From NCBI GenBank assembly GCA_022844125.1, contig JALHMI010000015.1, forward strand, positions 165,369-229,368: a DNA stretch of 64,000 nucleotides, written 5' to 3'. Positions 18,363 to 27,266 of the stretch are shown piece by piece. The notes beneath the pieces were generated by a model. That model was given only the letters and a program-made list of their open reading frames with translations. It did not search any database and had not been told where the DNA came from. Positions within the stretch are counted from its first letter, which is position 1. The number at the start of each line of letters is the position of its first letter. A program made the position numbers and the translations under genes. Origin of the DNA: Pirellulales bacterium (GTDB taxonomy: Bacteria > Planctomycetota > Planctomycetia > Pirellulales > PALSA-1355).

Positions 18363-20318
18363 TCAATCGCGACGACCCGAGCTCTTGCGAGCGCGGTAGA
18401 CGCGAAACAGCATGCCGGAGAAGCCCAGCCCGAACAGAATCACGGTCGACGGCTCGGGGACGGCGTTGACAGACAAGGGGTCAGCCGAGGGACCGGGGAC
18501 CGGCACCATGTTGTTGAAGCCGAAGTTGCCCTGGAGGGCGAGGAAGTCACCGAAGCTGATGGAGCCGTCGCCGGTGAAGTCGCCGGAGGCCCAGCCGCCG
18601 GACCCACCGAAGTTGCCTTGCAGCGTGAGGAAGTCACCGAACGACACGGCGCCGTCCAGATTACTGTCGCCATAGGCCGTGCCGAGAATGTTCTCGACCA
18701 ACTCGTCGGCATCGCCGCCTACGCCCGTCAACGAGCCTTCGCCAGTCAGGTCGAGCCATTCCTGGCCGACCGCGGCACTGACTTCGCCGCCGCGTGTGGG
18801 ATCGAGCACGGTGGCAAACAGTTCATCGATGTCGGCGGCGTCGATGATGCCGTCGCCGGTGACGTCGCCGCGGGTGATGAACTGGATGCCCTGCCTCTCG
18901 AAGAAGTGATTCGCAGCATTGAGCTCGGAATAGACCAGCGTGCCGGATTCAGGATCGAAGACGTAAACGTCACCGACCACGTTGGGCAATCCGCCGGAGT
19001 CGGCGTCGAAGAAGTAAATGTGGCCGGTGCCCTTGTCGACGGCGACGAAGCGGCCGTCGGTGACGGCGGTATCATCGTCAATCAGGCCGGAAACGGGCAG
19101 GTTCGCCGAGGTGTCCCACGCGCCGGGGAGAACTTCGTTCTGCAAGTTTCCGTCGGTGTCGGCCGCATTGTAGTTCGTAATCTCGCGGCCGATGACCTTC
19201 GGTTCCGTGGGAATTGGTTCAAAGAAGCCCGATTCGCCGATCAGCAGGTTGCCCTGTCCATCGACGCGAATCCAATCGAGCACGCCGTCGTTTGAGGCGG
19301 GGTTGATATTCGGATTGTCATCGAGCGCGAAACCCGTCGGATACGGCGGAGGACCGGCGTTCAGTTCCTTCTTGGTCGCGGTCTTGTTGACCAGGTCGAG
19401 TTCGAAGAAGCTGACGTCATCGCCGCCGCCGTCGCTCTCGCCAATCCAGACGCCCTTCACGCCGTCCCGTTCAACATAGGCCATGCTGACCGGTTCGCTC
19501 CGGCCCGAGCCGTTGTCCATGTCGAGAAGATTGACCCCCTTCGACTCCCAGGATTGCGTGGTACCGCCGTTGTAGCCGCCTTCGGCAGTGGGAGCATTGA
19601 GCGTAGCCGCACCCGGCGTAGTGCTGGTCCGGCTGACGAACCGCAGCTGATGATCGTTGGCCACCGTGTCCGGATCGCTATCGGCGCCGGTCTGGTTGTC
19701 CATCAGCAGCATCTGTTCCGGATTGACGAACTCCAGTTTGTAGTCAAAGAACGGTCCGTTCTGCGGTCGCGCGATCTCACCGATCTTTTGCGTCACTCCG
19801 GCGAGATTGACGGTCGAGCCGGCGTGGTCGGGATGTTGCGGATTGACGGCGCCATCAGGACCCGTGGCCGGAGCGTACATCGTGCCCCGAGCCCGGCCGT
19901 TGTCGACGAAATCTTTCAGTGCCGCCTGGTAGTTGAGTTTGTAGAGGTCATAGTCACCTTGCGTGTCGCCGACACTGTCGGCCACGCCGGCCGGGCCCGA
20001 GTCGAAGGCTGCCATGTAGACGGTGCCGTTGACCGGATTCACGGTGATCGTGTCCGGATCTTCAAAATTCAATTGGCCCGATATCTCGTAGCCGGACCAG
20101 ATCGAGAACAGCGGCTGCTGATTGAACACGCTGCCGCCGCTGAGGTCGGTTACGTCATAGAAACTGACCGCTCGCCGAGTCTCACCGAAGTTCTGCGTGC
20201 TGTCCAGCACCGCGACCATCTTGCGCGGGGCCGGGGGCGCGGCCCAGGCTGGCACTGCGGCGACCCCTGCCGCGATTGCTGCCAGCGAAAGCTTCGCCAG
20301 TTTTCGACGTCCGTTCAT
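18363..20318 (-). CDS. Large secreted protein with dockerin-like repeats and PEP-CTERM tail
   Basis: 651 residues with a signal peptide (ending VPAWAAP, about residue 27). Residues 30-490 form an unassigned domain with propeller-like strands (KMVAVLDSTQNF, TVNPVNGTVYMAAFDS, SMAYVERDGVKGVWIGESDG). It then carries Ca-binding dockerin/EF-hand-like loops: DVTGDGIIDAADIDELF, DSNLDGAVSFGDFLTLQGNF and DFTGDGSISFGDFLALQGNF (about 495-600). The end is VPEPSTVILFGLGFSGML plus a basic tail, the PEP-CTERM sorting signal. The gene is likely a surface protein; substrate or partner unknown. Confidence 0.85.
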   Translation of the reverse strand: MNGRRKLAKLSLAAIAAGVAAVPAWAAPPAPRKMVAVLDSTQNFGETRRAVSFYDVTDLSGGSVFNQQPLFSIWSGYEISGQLNFEDPDTITVNPVNGTVYMAAFDSGPAGVADSVGDTQGDYDLYKLNYQAALKDFVDNGRARGTMYAPATGPDGAVNPQHPDHAGSTVNLAGVTQKIGEIARPQNGPFFDYKLEFVNPEQMLLMDNQTGADSDPDTVANDHQLRFVSRTSTTPGAATLNAPTAEGGYNGGTTQSWESKGVNLLDMDNGSGRSEPVSMAYVERDGVKGVWIGESDGGGDDVSFFELDLVNKTATKKELNAGPPPYPTGFALDDNPNINPASNDGVLDWIRVDGQGNLLIGESGFFEPIPTEPKVIGREITNYNAADTDGNLQNEVLPGAWDTSANLPVSGLIDDDTAVTDGRFVAVDKGTGHIYFFDADSGGLPNVVGDVYVFDPESGTLVYSELNAANHFFERQGIQFITRGDVTGDGIIDAADIDELFATVLDPTRGGEVSAAVGQEWLDLTGEGSLTGVGGDADELVENILGTAYGDSNLDGAVSFGDFLTLQGNFGGSGGWASGDFTGDGSISFGDFLALQGNFGFNNMVPVPGPSADPLSVNAVPEPSTVILFGLGFSGMLFRVYRARKSSGRRD

Positions 20319-20516
20319 AATGCACAGTCTCCCTAAGAAAGCGAATCAGGATGCCTCATTGCTGGCGAACGCAACCCGACAGCGAGAACCCAGCAATAAA
20401 AAGTTTCAAACGACAACTTAGTTGCGAATTGTGATGTTGCTGCTAGCGCTCGGTGTGATTGAAGTCAGTGTTTGATGAGCCTTCTGCGCGAAGCGTCGGA
20501 CAAGCGTGTTCGCATA

Positions 20517-21908
20517 TCACTTGCTCGGTGGGGGCGCGGCCTGCGAGTTCACCAGCCTGACGTCGCTCCACACAAGTCGGTGATCGCTGCTGATGACGGG
20601 AAAACCACTGCCAACGAGCGCGAAACGCTGGCTAGAGCTGGCTGGCCAGTACACGCCTCCGCCCACAACCGTCGTGTCCTTCGCTGGCAGCACGTAATCG
20701 AGCCTGAGATTCCCCGGCCCGTTCTTGTCCCCAAAGTCGCCCGTGTCAGCGCGGGGATCACCCCGGTGTTGGGCGTTAACGCCGGCCTGCAACTGCGCTT
20801 GCTCTTGCGCTCCGGCGGAGAGCGGCGCCCAACCGGCCGCGATGCGCGGATGCTCCAGCAACTGGCGTATCGGATACCGCTCGTCGGTTCCGTCGTGAGG
20901 GTCGGAATTCAGGTCGCCGAGGATGGCGAACCAGCGGCCTTCCAGTCCTCCCTTGCGGCCGCGATCATCGACGATGTAGCCGGACCTCGCGGGGTCGAGA
21001 TAGTCGGCCCAGAAGCGGATTTCATCGTGATTGCGGCGGCCGTTGCGATCCTCGGGGCCGTCGAATACGGGCGGCGTGGGATGACTGCACAGCACGTGCA
21101 GCGTCTCGCCGTCGATCCGGACAGGCACGTCCCAGTGACTCTTGGAAGAGAGCGGAAACTTCTCGAGGATGGCCGCGCTGTACCAGCCGTCGCCCGCTTT
21201 TTCAGGATCCTCGGGCAGCAACGCGCCAGGCATGTCCTTCCAGAGGAAGTGCTGAAAAGTGCGTGCCGCCTCGTGGTCGATTGGATACTTTGAGAGCACC
21301 GCCATGCCGTATTGCCCGGGATAGCGACCGTATCCCCAGGCGTCGCGGGCAAATTCGTTGGAGTTCATCTCCGCTGCCCGAATCCCGTCGCGATCGAGGT
21401 CAAACTCCGAGGGCAGGCCAGTATTCACCGGGGCGATGAAGCGGTAGGGATATCTAACTGCCTCCGATTTCGGTTGCGCCGCGGGGCAGCAGTCTTGCGG
21501 CACTGCGAGATAATTCGTCAGAAAAAGCTCCAGGGTCTTGCCAGTAGGATCGTAGTCGAACTCGTTCAGGAGGACGACGTCCGCGTCAACCTGCTGCAAG
21601 ATCTCGGCCACGGCCCGTGCCTGCGGATCGTTGCCGCTACTGAGACGATCGCGTATCTGGCCGTCATGCTCACCGGCCAGGGCCACGTTGAACGTTGCGA
21701 TGCGAACGGCGCCGGCCGTCTTCGCCGGTGGCCAGGGTTCGCCGGACTTTTCGAGTGGGAGAGATGCGTTAGGGGGCGAATCCTGCTCGGCCTGAGCAGC
21801 CGAAAATTCTTGCACTGACCAAACAAGAGCGACCGCCAACAAGCCCGTCGCAAGTGACCAAGGCCTGCAACCTCCCATGAACACGCATACAACTCCTCGA
21901 TGAGACAT
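20517..21908 (-). CDS. Secreted endonuclease/exonuclease/phosphatase family protein
   Basis: 463 residues. An N-terminal hydrophobic stretch (LATGLLAVALVWSV) serves as signal peptide. The EEP fold is clear: VRIATFNVALAGEH near residue 68, DVVLLNEFDYD with the metal-binding Glu, QYGMAVLSKYPI, LHVLCSHPTPPVFDG, FAILGDLNSDPHDG and the final SSDHRLVWSDVRL with the catalytic Asp-His pair. It should hydrolyse a phosphodiester or phosphomonoester outside the cytoplasm. It lacks a PEP-CTERM tail, unlike the EEP domain encoded at 14330-17464. Exact substrate unknown. Confidence 0.88.
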   Translation of the reverse strand: MSHRGVVCVFMGGCRPWSLATGLLAVALVWSVQEFSAAQAEQDSPPNASLPLEKSGEPWPPAKTAGAVRIATFNVALAGEHDGQIRDRLSSGNDPQARAVAEILQQVDADVVLLNEFDYDPTGKTLELFLTNYLAVPQDCCPAAQPKSEAVRYPYRFIAPVNTGLPSEFDLDRDGIRAAEMNSNEFARDAWGYGRYPGQYGMAVLSKYPIDHEAARTFQHFLWKDMPGALLPEDPEKAGDGWYSAAILEKFPLSSKSHWDVPVRIDGETLHVLCSHPTPPVFDGPEDRNGRRNHDEIRFWADYLDPARSGYIVDDRGRKGGLEGRWFAILGDLNSDPHDGTDERYPIRQLLEHPRIAAGWAPLSAGAQEQAQLQAGVNAQHRGDPRADTGDFGDKNGPGNLRLDYVLPAKDTTVVGGGVYWPASSSQRFALVGSGFPVISSDHRLVWSDVRLVNSQAAPPPSK

Positions 21909-22330
21909 CTATCGCGGCTAGTGAGCTCCCGCAGCCTCGGCGGGAGTCAGCAATCTAGCCAGCATGCGTGTTGTGATGATGAGCTGTCGATGAGTTCCAA
22001 ATAAAGATTCCGTAAGCGTCCCCCCGCGCGAGCGGCAAACCGATCAGGCAGCTTGCTCAAGGATCCGTGTTTTCTCCATCTTGACGCGAAAGTCCACTGC
22101 GCAAACTAGATCGCGATTGTGCGCACGGACTATGGTCAGAGACTGCTGCGCGGTCAAAGCTCATCGGCATTCAATCAGTTCCTCACAGCAAGCTAGCGAG
22201 CCGCTAATCTGCGCGGCGTACCATCTGTCCGTGGCTGAGTTGCGGGCCGAAGCAGGGTGCAGATGTCCGTCAGCCACCGGCAAGCGTGCTTGAGTCCTGT
22301 TTTCCTCGCTTGACTACCTGACCCCTGGAC
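21909..22330. other. Intergenic between divergent secreted-protein genes
   Basis: About 420 bp between the leftward EEP gene and a rightward PEP-CTERM gene. Both promoters must lie here; no motif was resolved. Confidence 0.45.
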
Positions 22331-22345
22331 GAAAGGAATGTTCTA

Positions 22346-23026
22346 ATGATCAAAAGCTTATTCACGAGCGCTTGTTTGCTGGTTGCACTTGCGAGCAACG
22401 TCCAAGCCGCTACGCTGGCCGCCTGGGATATGTTCGGCCAGCCGGGAAACCAAGCTACCTCTCCTGTCGCCTCCCCCACGGCTAATGTCACCGGGGTTGT
22501 AATGTCGCGTGGTGCCGGGCTGAGCCCCAGCACCGCCGGCAACTCCTTCAGCGCCACCAGTTGGGACACCACGACTGCGGACGACTACTTCGAGTTCGGC
22601 TTCGACGTGGCTCCCGGCTACACTGCGAGCCTCGATGATCTAATCATCGGAACCCGCAGCTCGGGCACGGGTCCTGGTACCATTGGTGTCTTCACCTCGC
22701 TCGACGGCTTTAGCATCTCGCTGGCCTCGATCGCCCAGGTTGGCACCGCCTTCAGCAACAGTGTCATCGATCTGAGCGCCCTGAGCGGCATTACCGGTAG
22801 CTTCCGGGTCCGCTTGATGGAACTCGGCAACACCAACGCCAATGGTACCGGAGCTACCGGCTCGGGCGGCACCTTCCGTGTCGCTGACTACTTGGACCAG
22901 AGCGGCGCATTTATTGACACGCAGCTCACAGGCTCGGTTGCACTCGTGCCTGAACCGAGCAGCGTCGTGCTGGTCGGCCTGGGCCTGATCGGGCTTGTGG
23001 TCGCTCGTCGCCGGCGAGTTGCCTGA
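22346..23026 (+). CDS. PEP-CTERM secreted protein
   Basis: 226 residues. A good ribosome site (AAAGGA) stands about 10 bases before the ATG. Residues 1-21 are a signal peptide (TSACLLVALASNVQA). The body is a single beta-rich domain starting LAAWDMFGQPGN, without catalytic motifs. The end is VPEPSSVVLVGLGLIGLVV then ARRRRVA, the PEP-CTERM signal. A strong terminator follows it, so it is probably a single-gene unit. Confidence 0.88.
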   Translation: MIKSLFTSACLLVALASNVQAATLAAWDMFGQPGNQATSPVASPTANVTGVVMSRGAGLSPSTAGNSFSATSWDTTTADDYFEFGFDVAPGYTASLDDLIIGTRSSGTGPGTIGVFTSLDGFSISLASIAQVGTAFSNSVIDLSALSGITGSFRVRLMELGNTNANGTGATGSGGTFRVADYLDQSGAFIDTQLTGSVALVPEPSSVVLVGLGLIGLVVARRRRVA

Positions 23027-23058
23027 GTGACCTGTATGCGAAGCAATCTCCCTTGAAC

Positions 23059-23096
23059 GCAGCCGTGTCGGAGGCTTCCGGCACGGCTGCTTTGTT
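23059..23096 (+). terminator. Rho-independent terminator
   Basis: Stem GCAGCCGTG (23059-23067) and CACGGCTGC (23082-23090), 14-nt loop, followed by TTTGTTT. It lies 32 bp after the stop of the PEP-CTERM gene. Confidence 0.8.
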
Positions 23097-23439
23097 TCAG
23101 TCGGCCAACCGCCCATCCTTCGCCGACACCGGCGCCCGAATCTGCCACTGCCGGCGAAGACAGGTTTTGGTGAGCCGGCAGGTTCGCGGGAATTAGTGCG
23201 ACCGGGTCGTGCTGCCGACGAGCCAGGCACCTCGATTCGGAGCGTAGTTCGCCACGGTTCGGTTAAGCGAAAGCATTCCGCTCGCCCGCTTGCGAGCGGC
23301 AACTCGGTCGAGCGAAGTGACTCCATCCGCTGCGCTTTGTTGACACGCGACAGGATTGAACCGACAAACTGCTATGGTTCGCAGGAGCTTCGCCATCCCA
23401 CGAGAAAAGCTCCACCACTGGCTGATCACAGATTGAAGC

Positions 23440-23798
23440 AGCCCTGGCAGCCCGCGAACGTGAATTGCTCGCCGCCGTCCGTGAAGCTGAAGCTGAAATC
23501 GCACTTGCTGCAGCCGCCCGCGACCAGCAGCTACACGCGCTCACGGAGCAGCGCCGCGAAGTCGGGATGGAGAGCACGCGTCTGCCGTACGAGCAGGCGC
23601 TGCTTGAAATCGCGTCCGAGCCCCTGGCCATCGCACTTGCCGCTTGCACGGTCAGCACGAAGATGGGCAGAGCGGCGCGTGTTTTTCGCCCGTGACCGGC
23701 TGGAAAACCTCAAGCCGACGGCAGTCATGCTGGTGGAACTGGCGGACGCTGAACAGGCGTTCGAGTCTGTTCGCGAGCATACGGCGGCAGCGTATTAA
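23440..23798 (+). pseudogene. Decayed coiled-coil reading frame, family not recognised
   Basis: One frame reads an Ala/Glu-rich coiled coil (ELLAAVREAEAEIALAAAAR, then QQLHALTEQRREVGMES) to a stop at 23693-23695. A +1 frame continues with ARVFFARDRLENLKPTAVML and ends at 23796-23798. No start codon with a ribosome site precedes it and a stop lies just upstream (23436-23438). It looks like two parts of one broken gene, but the family is unknown to me. Confidence 0.35.
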
Positions 23799-23878
23799 AG
23801 CATTATTGAAGGGTAACGCCCGGGCTGGGCGAGCGGCGCGCGGCCCGTGTTCTGTTTTCGCTCACGGGTCGCCGCCGC

Positions 23879-24049
23879 ATGCGAGATGAAAAACAAGTTC
23901 CCCAAGATTTACAAGCCCCCTTAGAGATTCTCAGCCGGTTGGACCAGCGCCGCGAAAGGCTGATTGGCCCCGTTGACCAGATGCGGGCCGAGCTGATGGA
24001 ATTGACCGGCGCGGCGAGCGATCGATTCGTCGAAGCCCGGCGATGCTAA
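23879..24049 (+). CDS. Possible small helical protein, unknown
   Basis: 56 codons from ATG 23879: MRDEKQVPQDLQAPLEILS, then RLDQRRERLIGPVDQMRAEL, amphipathic and coiled-coil-like. It overlaps the end of the leftward SUMF1-like gene by 4 bases. It could be the last part of the decayed coiled-coil gene just upstream rather than an independent gene. Confidence 0.3.
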   Translation: MRDEKQVPQDLQAPLEILSRLDQRRERLIGPVDQMRAELMELTGAASDRFVEARRC

Positions 24050-25059
24050 CGCTGCCGTCGGAATGCGAGCAGACCAACGAGTGCGAAAGCGCCGAGTAGG
24101 TAACTCGATGGCTCGGGAATGTACACTACTCTAAAACCATTAAAGCTGGTCTTAAAGAAGAAATCATCAACCTTGGTCGCTTGACCCGAACTGCCGAGGC
24201 CCCCAGGGGGCTCATCCCATCCTCCGCCATTCGAATGGACCATGGTATCGCGGCGTAAGCTTTCGGTCCATTCATTGACATTGCCTCCCTGGTCGAAGGT
24301 TCCGAAGTAGCTCGAACTTTCAGCGCTACCGACAGTGGTAACATTGCCGACCTGCCCATTCCATTCGGCACCTAGAGAATAGTTAACCACGTTTGCCCCC
24401 GGGTTAACTATGTTGCCCTGGCTGTCGACCACAGCGATTACGGGAGCGTCGTTGCTTTGAGTTGGGAAGAGCCAGTAGCCGCCTAAACCTGCATTCAGCG
24501 ATGGATCGAAATAGGCAGCTTTGTACCACTCATCAAGAGTTGGCAGACCCCAGCGCGCGGTTGTGCTTCGTGCAATGGTTGCATAGTTGGTCGGAAGGTC
24601 TATTCCGCCAAGCAGCGTGTATGCGCCACTTTCCGTATCGCCCGCTCCTTGACCATTGTGTAGCCAGTTGGTGAATCGCAGTGCGTCAAACCAATTCACG
24701 AAATTCACGGGCTTGTCAGCCATATCGACCTTGGCCGTATAGAAATAGCTCCCATCATCTCCCCCCCGTTGAATCCCGCCTCGGGAATCGCTTTCCATGT
24801 AGGTATTAAAAAGCCCCAAAGGATCAGAGGCTGCTTTGGCATTTAGAAATCCGACATATTGAGCATTAGTAACCTCGTAGGTGCCGATGCGGTAGTTGTA
24901 TGAGACTGCGCCAAGGCCGGTGCCGTCGGGTGCGTTGCCCGCATTGCCGACCGGCACCGTGGAAATCGTCTCGGGGGGAGTAATGATGACGGCCGAGGCG
25001 AGAGGCGCGAGGAACAAGCTGGCGACGTGAACAAAGAACGGAACGAGAAAGCGGCTCAT
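24046..25059 (-). CDS. Secreted SUMF1/FGE-sulfatase-domain protein with PEP-CTERM tail
   Basis: 337 residues. Signal peptide about residues 1-23 (HVASLFLAPLASA). The body matches the formylglycine-generating-enzyme/SUMF1 fold: YRIGTYEVTNAQYVGFLNA, KPVNFVNWFDALRFTNWLHN, GLPTLDEWYKAAYFDP, FGTFDQGGNVNEWTES and a final NGFRVVYIPEP. In this subfamily, abundant in planctomycetes, sulfatase activation is unlikely; the two catalytic Cys are not seen, and no Cys is visible in the mature part. The C-terminus IPEPSSYLLGAFALVGLLAF plus RRQR is a PEP-CTERM signal. Surface protein of unknown ligand. Confidence 0.88.
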   Translation of the reverse strand: MSRFLVPFFVHVASLFLAPLASAVIITPPETISTVPVGNAGNAPDGTGLGAVSYNYRIGTYEVTNAQYVGFLNAKAASDPLGLFNTYMESDSRGGIQRGGDDGSYFYTAKVDMADKPVNFVNWFDALRFTNWLHNGQGAGDTESGAYTLLGGIDLPTNYATIARSTTARWGLPTLDEWYKAAYFDPSLNAGLGGYWLFPTQSNDAPVIAVVDSQGNIVNPGANVVNYSLGAEWNGQVGNVTTVGSAESSSYFGTFDQGGNVNEWTESLRRDTMVHSNGGGWDEPPGGLGSSGQATKVDDFFFKTSFNGFRVVYIPEPSSYLLGAFALVGLLAFRRQR

Positions 25060-25353
25060 AGGTGAACTCCCCTGCGATGGCTTAGACGGATAGTCTACGG
25101 CCGCTCAGCCCCAGCCGGGGACTAACGTAAGCGACAAGCGATAGCATGATAATCGCGGCCCGCGAGGTCAATGATTTTTCCACCTTCGAGGCAGCACCCG
25201 CCGCGATTGTGCGGCTGGGCTCATGCCACGCATCATAGCGTCACCCCCGGCAACTTCGATAGAAAACCGGTCCGCCAGATTCGCGTCTACGGCGTTCGGA
25301 CGATGCTCCGCGACACCACCGTAGCACTACGGCGATTATGCACACCGGGCATG

Positions 25354-25393
25354 AAAAAAGGCTCGCCGCAAACCGTGGTTGCATCGAGCCTTT
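25354..25393 (-). terminator. Terminator of the displaced tRNA 3' end
   Basis: Stem AAAGGCTCG (25357-25365) and CGAGCCTTT (25385-25393); on the minus strand it is followed by a T run. It lies 7 bases past the tRNA 3' fragment and would have been that tRNA gene's own terminator. Confidence 0.75.
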
Positions 25394-25399
25394 CTCAAA

Positions 25400-25424
25400 T
25401 CGGGGCGACAGGATTTGAACCTGG
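25400..25424 (-). other. tRNA 3'-end fragment, probable attachment site of an integrated element
   Basis: The minus strand reads CAGGTTCAAATCCTGTCGCCC then CGA: a T-loop (TTCAAAT) with its stem, a seven-base acceptor strand and the discriminator base. No matching 5' half (CGGGGCG start) is found within 100 bases, so this is only the end of a tRNA gene. Tyrosine recombinases insert elements into tRNA 3' ends and leave such a copy, with the original terminator, at the far side. The element would then extend rightward from here. No integrase gene is in the window. Confidence 0.65.
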
Positions 25425-25635
25425 CGCCGATTTTACGGCAAGCAATTGCACCTCTTGTAGTTGCGCCGATTGCGAATTGTTCCGCGCTGCAAATGCGCTG
25501 CAATCAGGTCGCCTCAAATGGCTCGATTCGGCACTGAGTGACGCTGAGTTGCGTCGCGTAATCCTCAGCTGGAAGGCGTTGCCCGAAGCAATTCGGACCG
25601 CAATTCTGATATTGGTTAGCAGGCATAAACCGTGA
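25425..25635 (+). other. Small reading frame next to the tRNA fragment
   Basis: Downstream of the tRNA scar a frame reads TASNCTSCSCADCELFRAAN followed by SALSDAELRRVILSWKALPE and AIRTAILILV to a TAA-type stop region at 25633-25635. A Cys-rich segment followed by a helical domain like this is, from memory, common beside tRNA-linked integration sites in planctomycetes. The frame is open upstream through the tRNA fragment and has no clear start, so a functional protein is not certain. Confidence 0.35.
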
Positions 25636-25639
25636 CTAC

Positions 25640-25998
25640 GGCTGCGTTGCTTGGCAAAGGAATCACCTCTTGTATTAATTTTGTTCTCAGGACACGCATC
25701 TGTCCGGCTCGTCACCGAAGTAGCGCAACCATGACGGTGATTCGTAGAATGGTAATTGGGGCAGACTTGGGGCAGACTTGGGGCAGACTTCACTTCCTTT
25801 GATGCTGTGGCGCCGCGCAGACCAGCAAGTATCGCACGGTGCGCCAGATCACAGTGGAGACACAACCCCGCCTGGTTTTACGGTCAGGATAATGCAATGG
25901 CACGTGTCGCGTACCTTCTCTGCCGTATTGCCAGGCAGCAGTTCCTTGACGCCGTTGCGACCAACCGTTCCAAGACCGATTAAGTCAACGCTCAAGTG
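25640..25998. other. Intergenic with an 11-bp tandem repeat
   Basis: No gene seen. TTGGGGCAGAC occurs three times in tandem at 25756-25788, 120 bp before the decayed stress-protein gene. Confidence 0.6.
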
Positions 25999-26565
25999 TT
26001 ACGCCAGACGCCCCACTATTGGCCAAGGTGTACTCCAAGTCAAATGCCGATGGACTTTGTCGGGCGCGGCGCCGAGGGACCCGACAAACGCATCGAACCG
26101 GTGCTTGGCTTCTTCGTCAATCTCGCGCCTTGATGAACTCCCCTGAGGAATTCTGGAGATGTTGCTATCGGGTACGTATTTCGAATCGACGACATGCAGG
26201 AGCTGAGATTTGGCCAAGGCCCTTTTTGCGATCCACAGCCCTGCTAGCACGGCTCGGCGGCTCACGTCCGAGAGGTCGGTCGCAGCAAGAAATGCTTGGG
26301 GGGCCCCGACGTGCGCTGCTTGGAAAATACAGACGGCGGCAGGGCACTTACGAAGGACGCGTTTGGCAGTGCTGCCAACGAGAAACTGTTCTCGGGCGGC
26401 CGCACCACGCGTGCCGTGCAAAACCAGTTTGCGGCCTTCCCGCTTGGCGGCGTGAGTGATGGCCGTAAATGGATCGCCCTGAGTCGCTTCGGTCTTCACA
26501 TGCAAATCGACGGCATTCGAACTGACGACGAGGCTCCGCAGTTTCGAGTCGGACTCTAGCCAGAT
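25999..26565 (-). pseudogene. Truncated tandem universal stress protein
   Basis: The open frame has no ATG at a suitable place; a TAA at 26566-26568 cuts the start. The first half lacks the N-terminal strand but keeps the end of a UspA domain (GRKLVLHGTRG, EQFLVGSTAKRVLRKCPAAV). The second UspA domain starts (FLAATDLSDVSRRAVLAGLW) and is cut after about 75 residues. Both ends are thus missing, which fits a decayed double-USP gene beside the island edge. Confidence 0.7.
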
Positions 26566-26616
26566 TTATCGCTCAAAATTGCTCGAGCTGCTTGTTCGAC
26601 GTCGATCCAGAAGTTA

Positions 26617-26951
26617 CTACCCGACGCAAATCTGGAAGTGAGTGCGGTACCGTAAGTCTCGCCCCCCGTCTACGATCGACTCGCTGATCGCCTCGGGGTT
26701 TAGGAACGCGTTGAGGACCCCGCAATGCGAGTGGCCACATACGATGATGTCCTTAAATCCCAGTCCTACGGTCGCGAACTCAATAGTAGCCTCCTCACCG
26801 TCGACGCCAGCGCCGTGGGACGGGGAGATGTTGCCTCCGTTCCGCAGGATGAACAGGTGGCCGGGTTCCGTTTGCGCGATCATTTTTTAGATCAATGCGC
26901 GAAGTCGGAACAGGTGATGAACAATGCATCGGGGCTCTTTCTAGTACGAGC
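26617..26951 (-). pseudogene. Broken beta-carbonic anhydrase
   Basis: The upstream frame reads SPDALFITCSDFAH and then a stop; the next frame restarts with IAQTEPGHLFILRNGGNISP and continues ATIEFATVGLGFKDIIVCGH SHCGVLNAF before ending early. This is a beta-type carbonic anhydrase with the zinc-binding CSD and GHSHCG sites, but the Cys-x-Asp-x-Arg motif is destroyed, the frame is shifted after it, and the N- and C-termini are missing. The gene cannot make an active enzyme. A second, differently degenerate beta-CA lies at 57268-57903. Confidence 0.75.
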
Positions 26952-26997
26952 TCTGATTGATGTGGCGCCGGAGGATGACCTTAATTCTAGTCGGCCG

Positions 26998-27210
26998 TCA
27001 CGGACTGGTCTGAGTCCGTCCTTTGGGACCAACGGGCAGATCACTCTGTTGAGGTGAACGGTCCTGCAACTCTTTCCTGACGACGACAATCTGCTCAGGG
27101 GCGGCGATCCCCAGCCGGACCCTCTGGCCGTCGATTGCTAGAACAGTAAGCACAATGTTATACTGCGGCACGCAGATTTGTTCCCCGACTTTGCGACTGA
27201 GTACCAGCAT
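26998..27210 (-). CDS. csrA: Carbon storage regulator CsrA
   Basis: 70 residues; ATG preceded by GAGGA. The CsrA signature is complete at the start (MLVLSRKVGEQI) and in the core (VRLGIAAPEQIVVVRKEL, with the RNA-binding Arg near residue 44). CsrA dimers bind GGA motifs in mRNA leaders and repress or stabilise translation. The loop VPQYNIVL replaces the more usual IGDNI-type sequence. It stands alone between the carbonic anhydrase remnant and the eRF1-like gene; its targets in this island (lactate dehydrogenase, pyruvate kinase and others) are a reasonable guess only. Confidence 0.9.
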   Translation of the reverse strand: MLVLSRKVGEQICVPQYNIVLTVLAIDGQRVRLGIAAPEQIVVVRKELQDRSPQQSDLPVGPKGRTQTSP

Positions 27211-27266
27211 ATTTCTTCATCCTCGTGAAGACCGTTCGGGCGGACATTACGGATTTTGGCGGTTGG

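Noticed and set aside
25400..25424. Complete tRNA gene
   Set aside because: Only the T arm and 3' acceptor strand are present; no D arm, anticodon arm or 5' acceptor strand is found.
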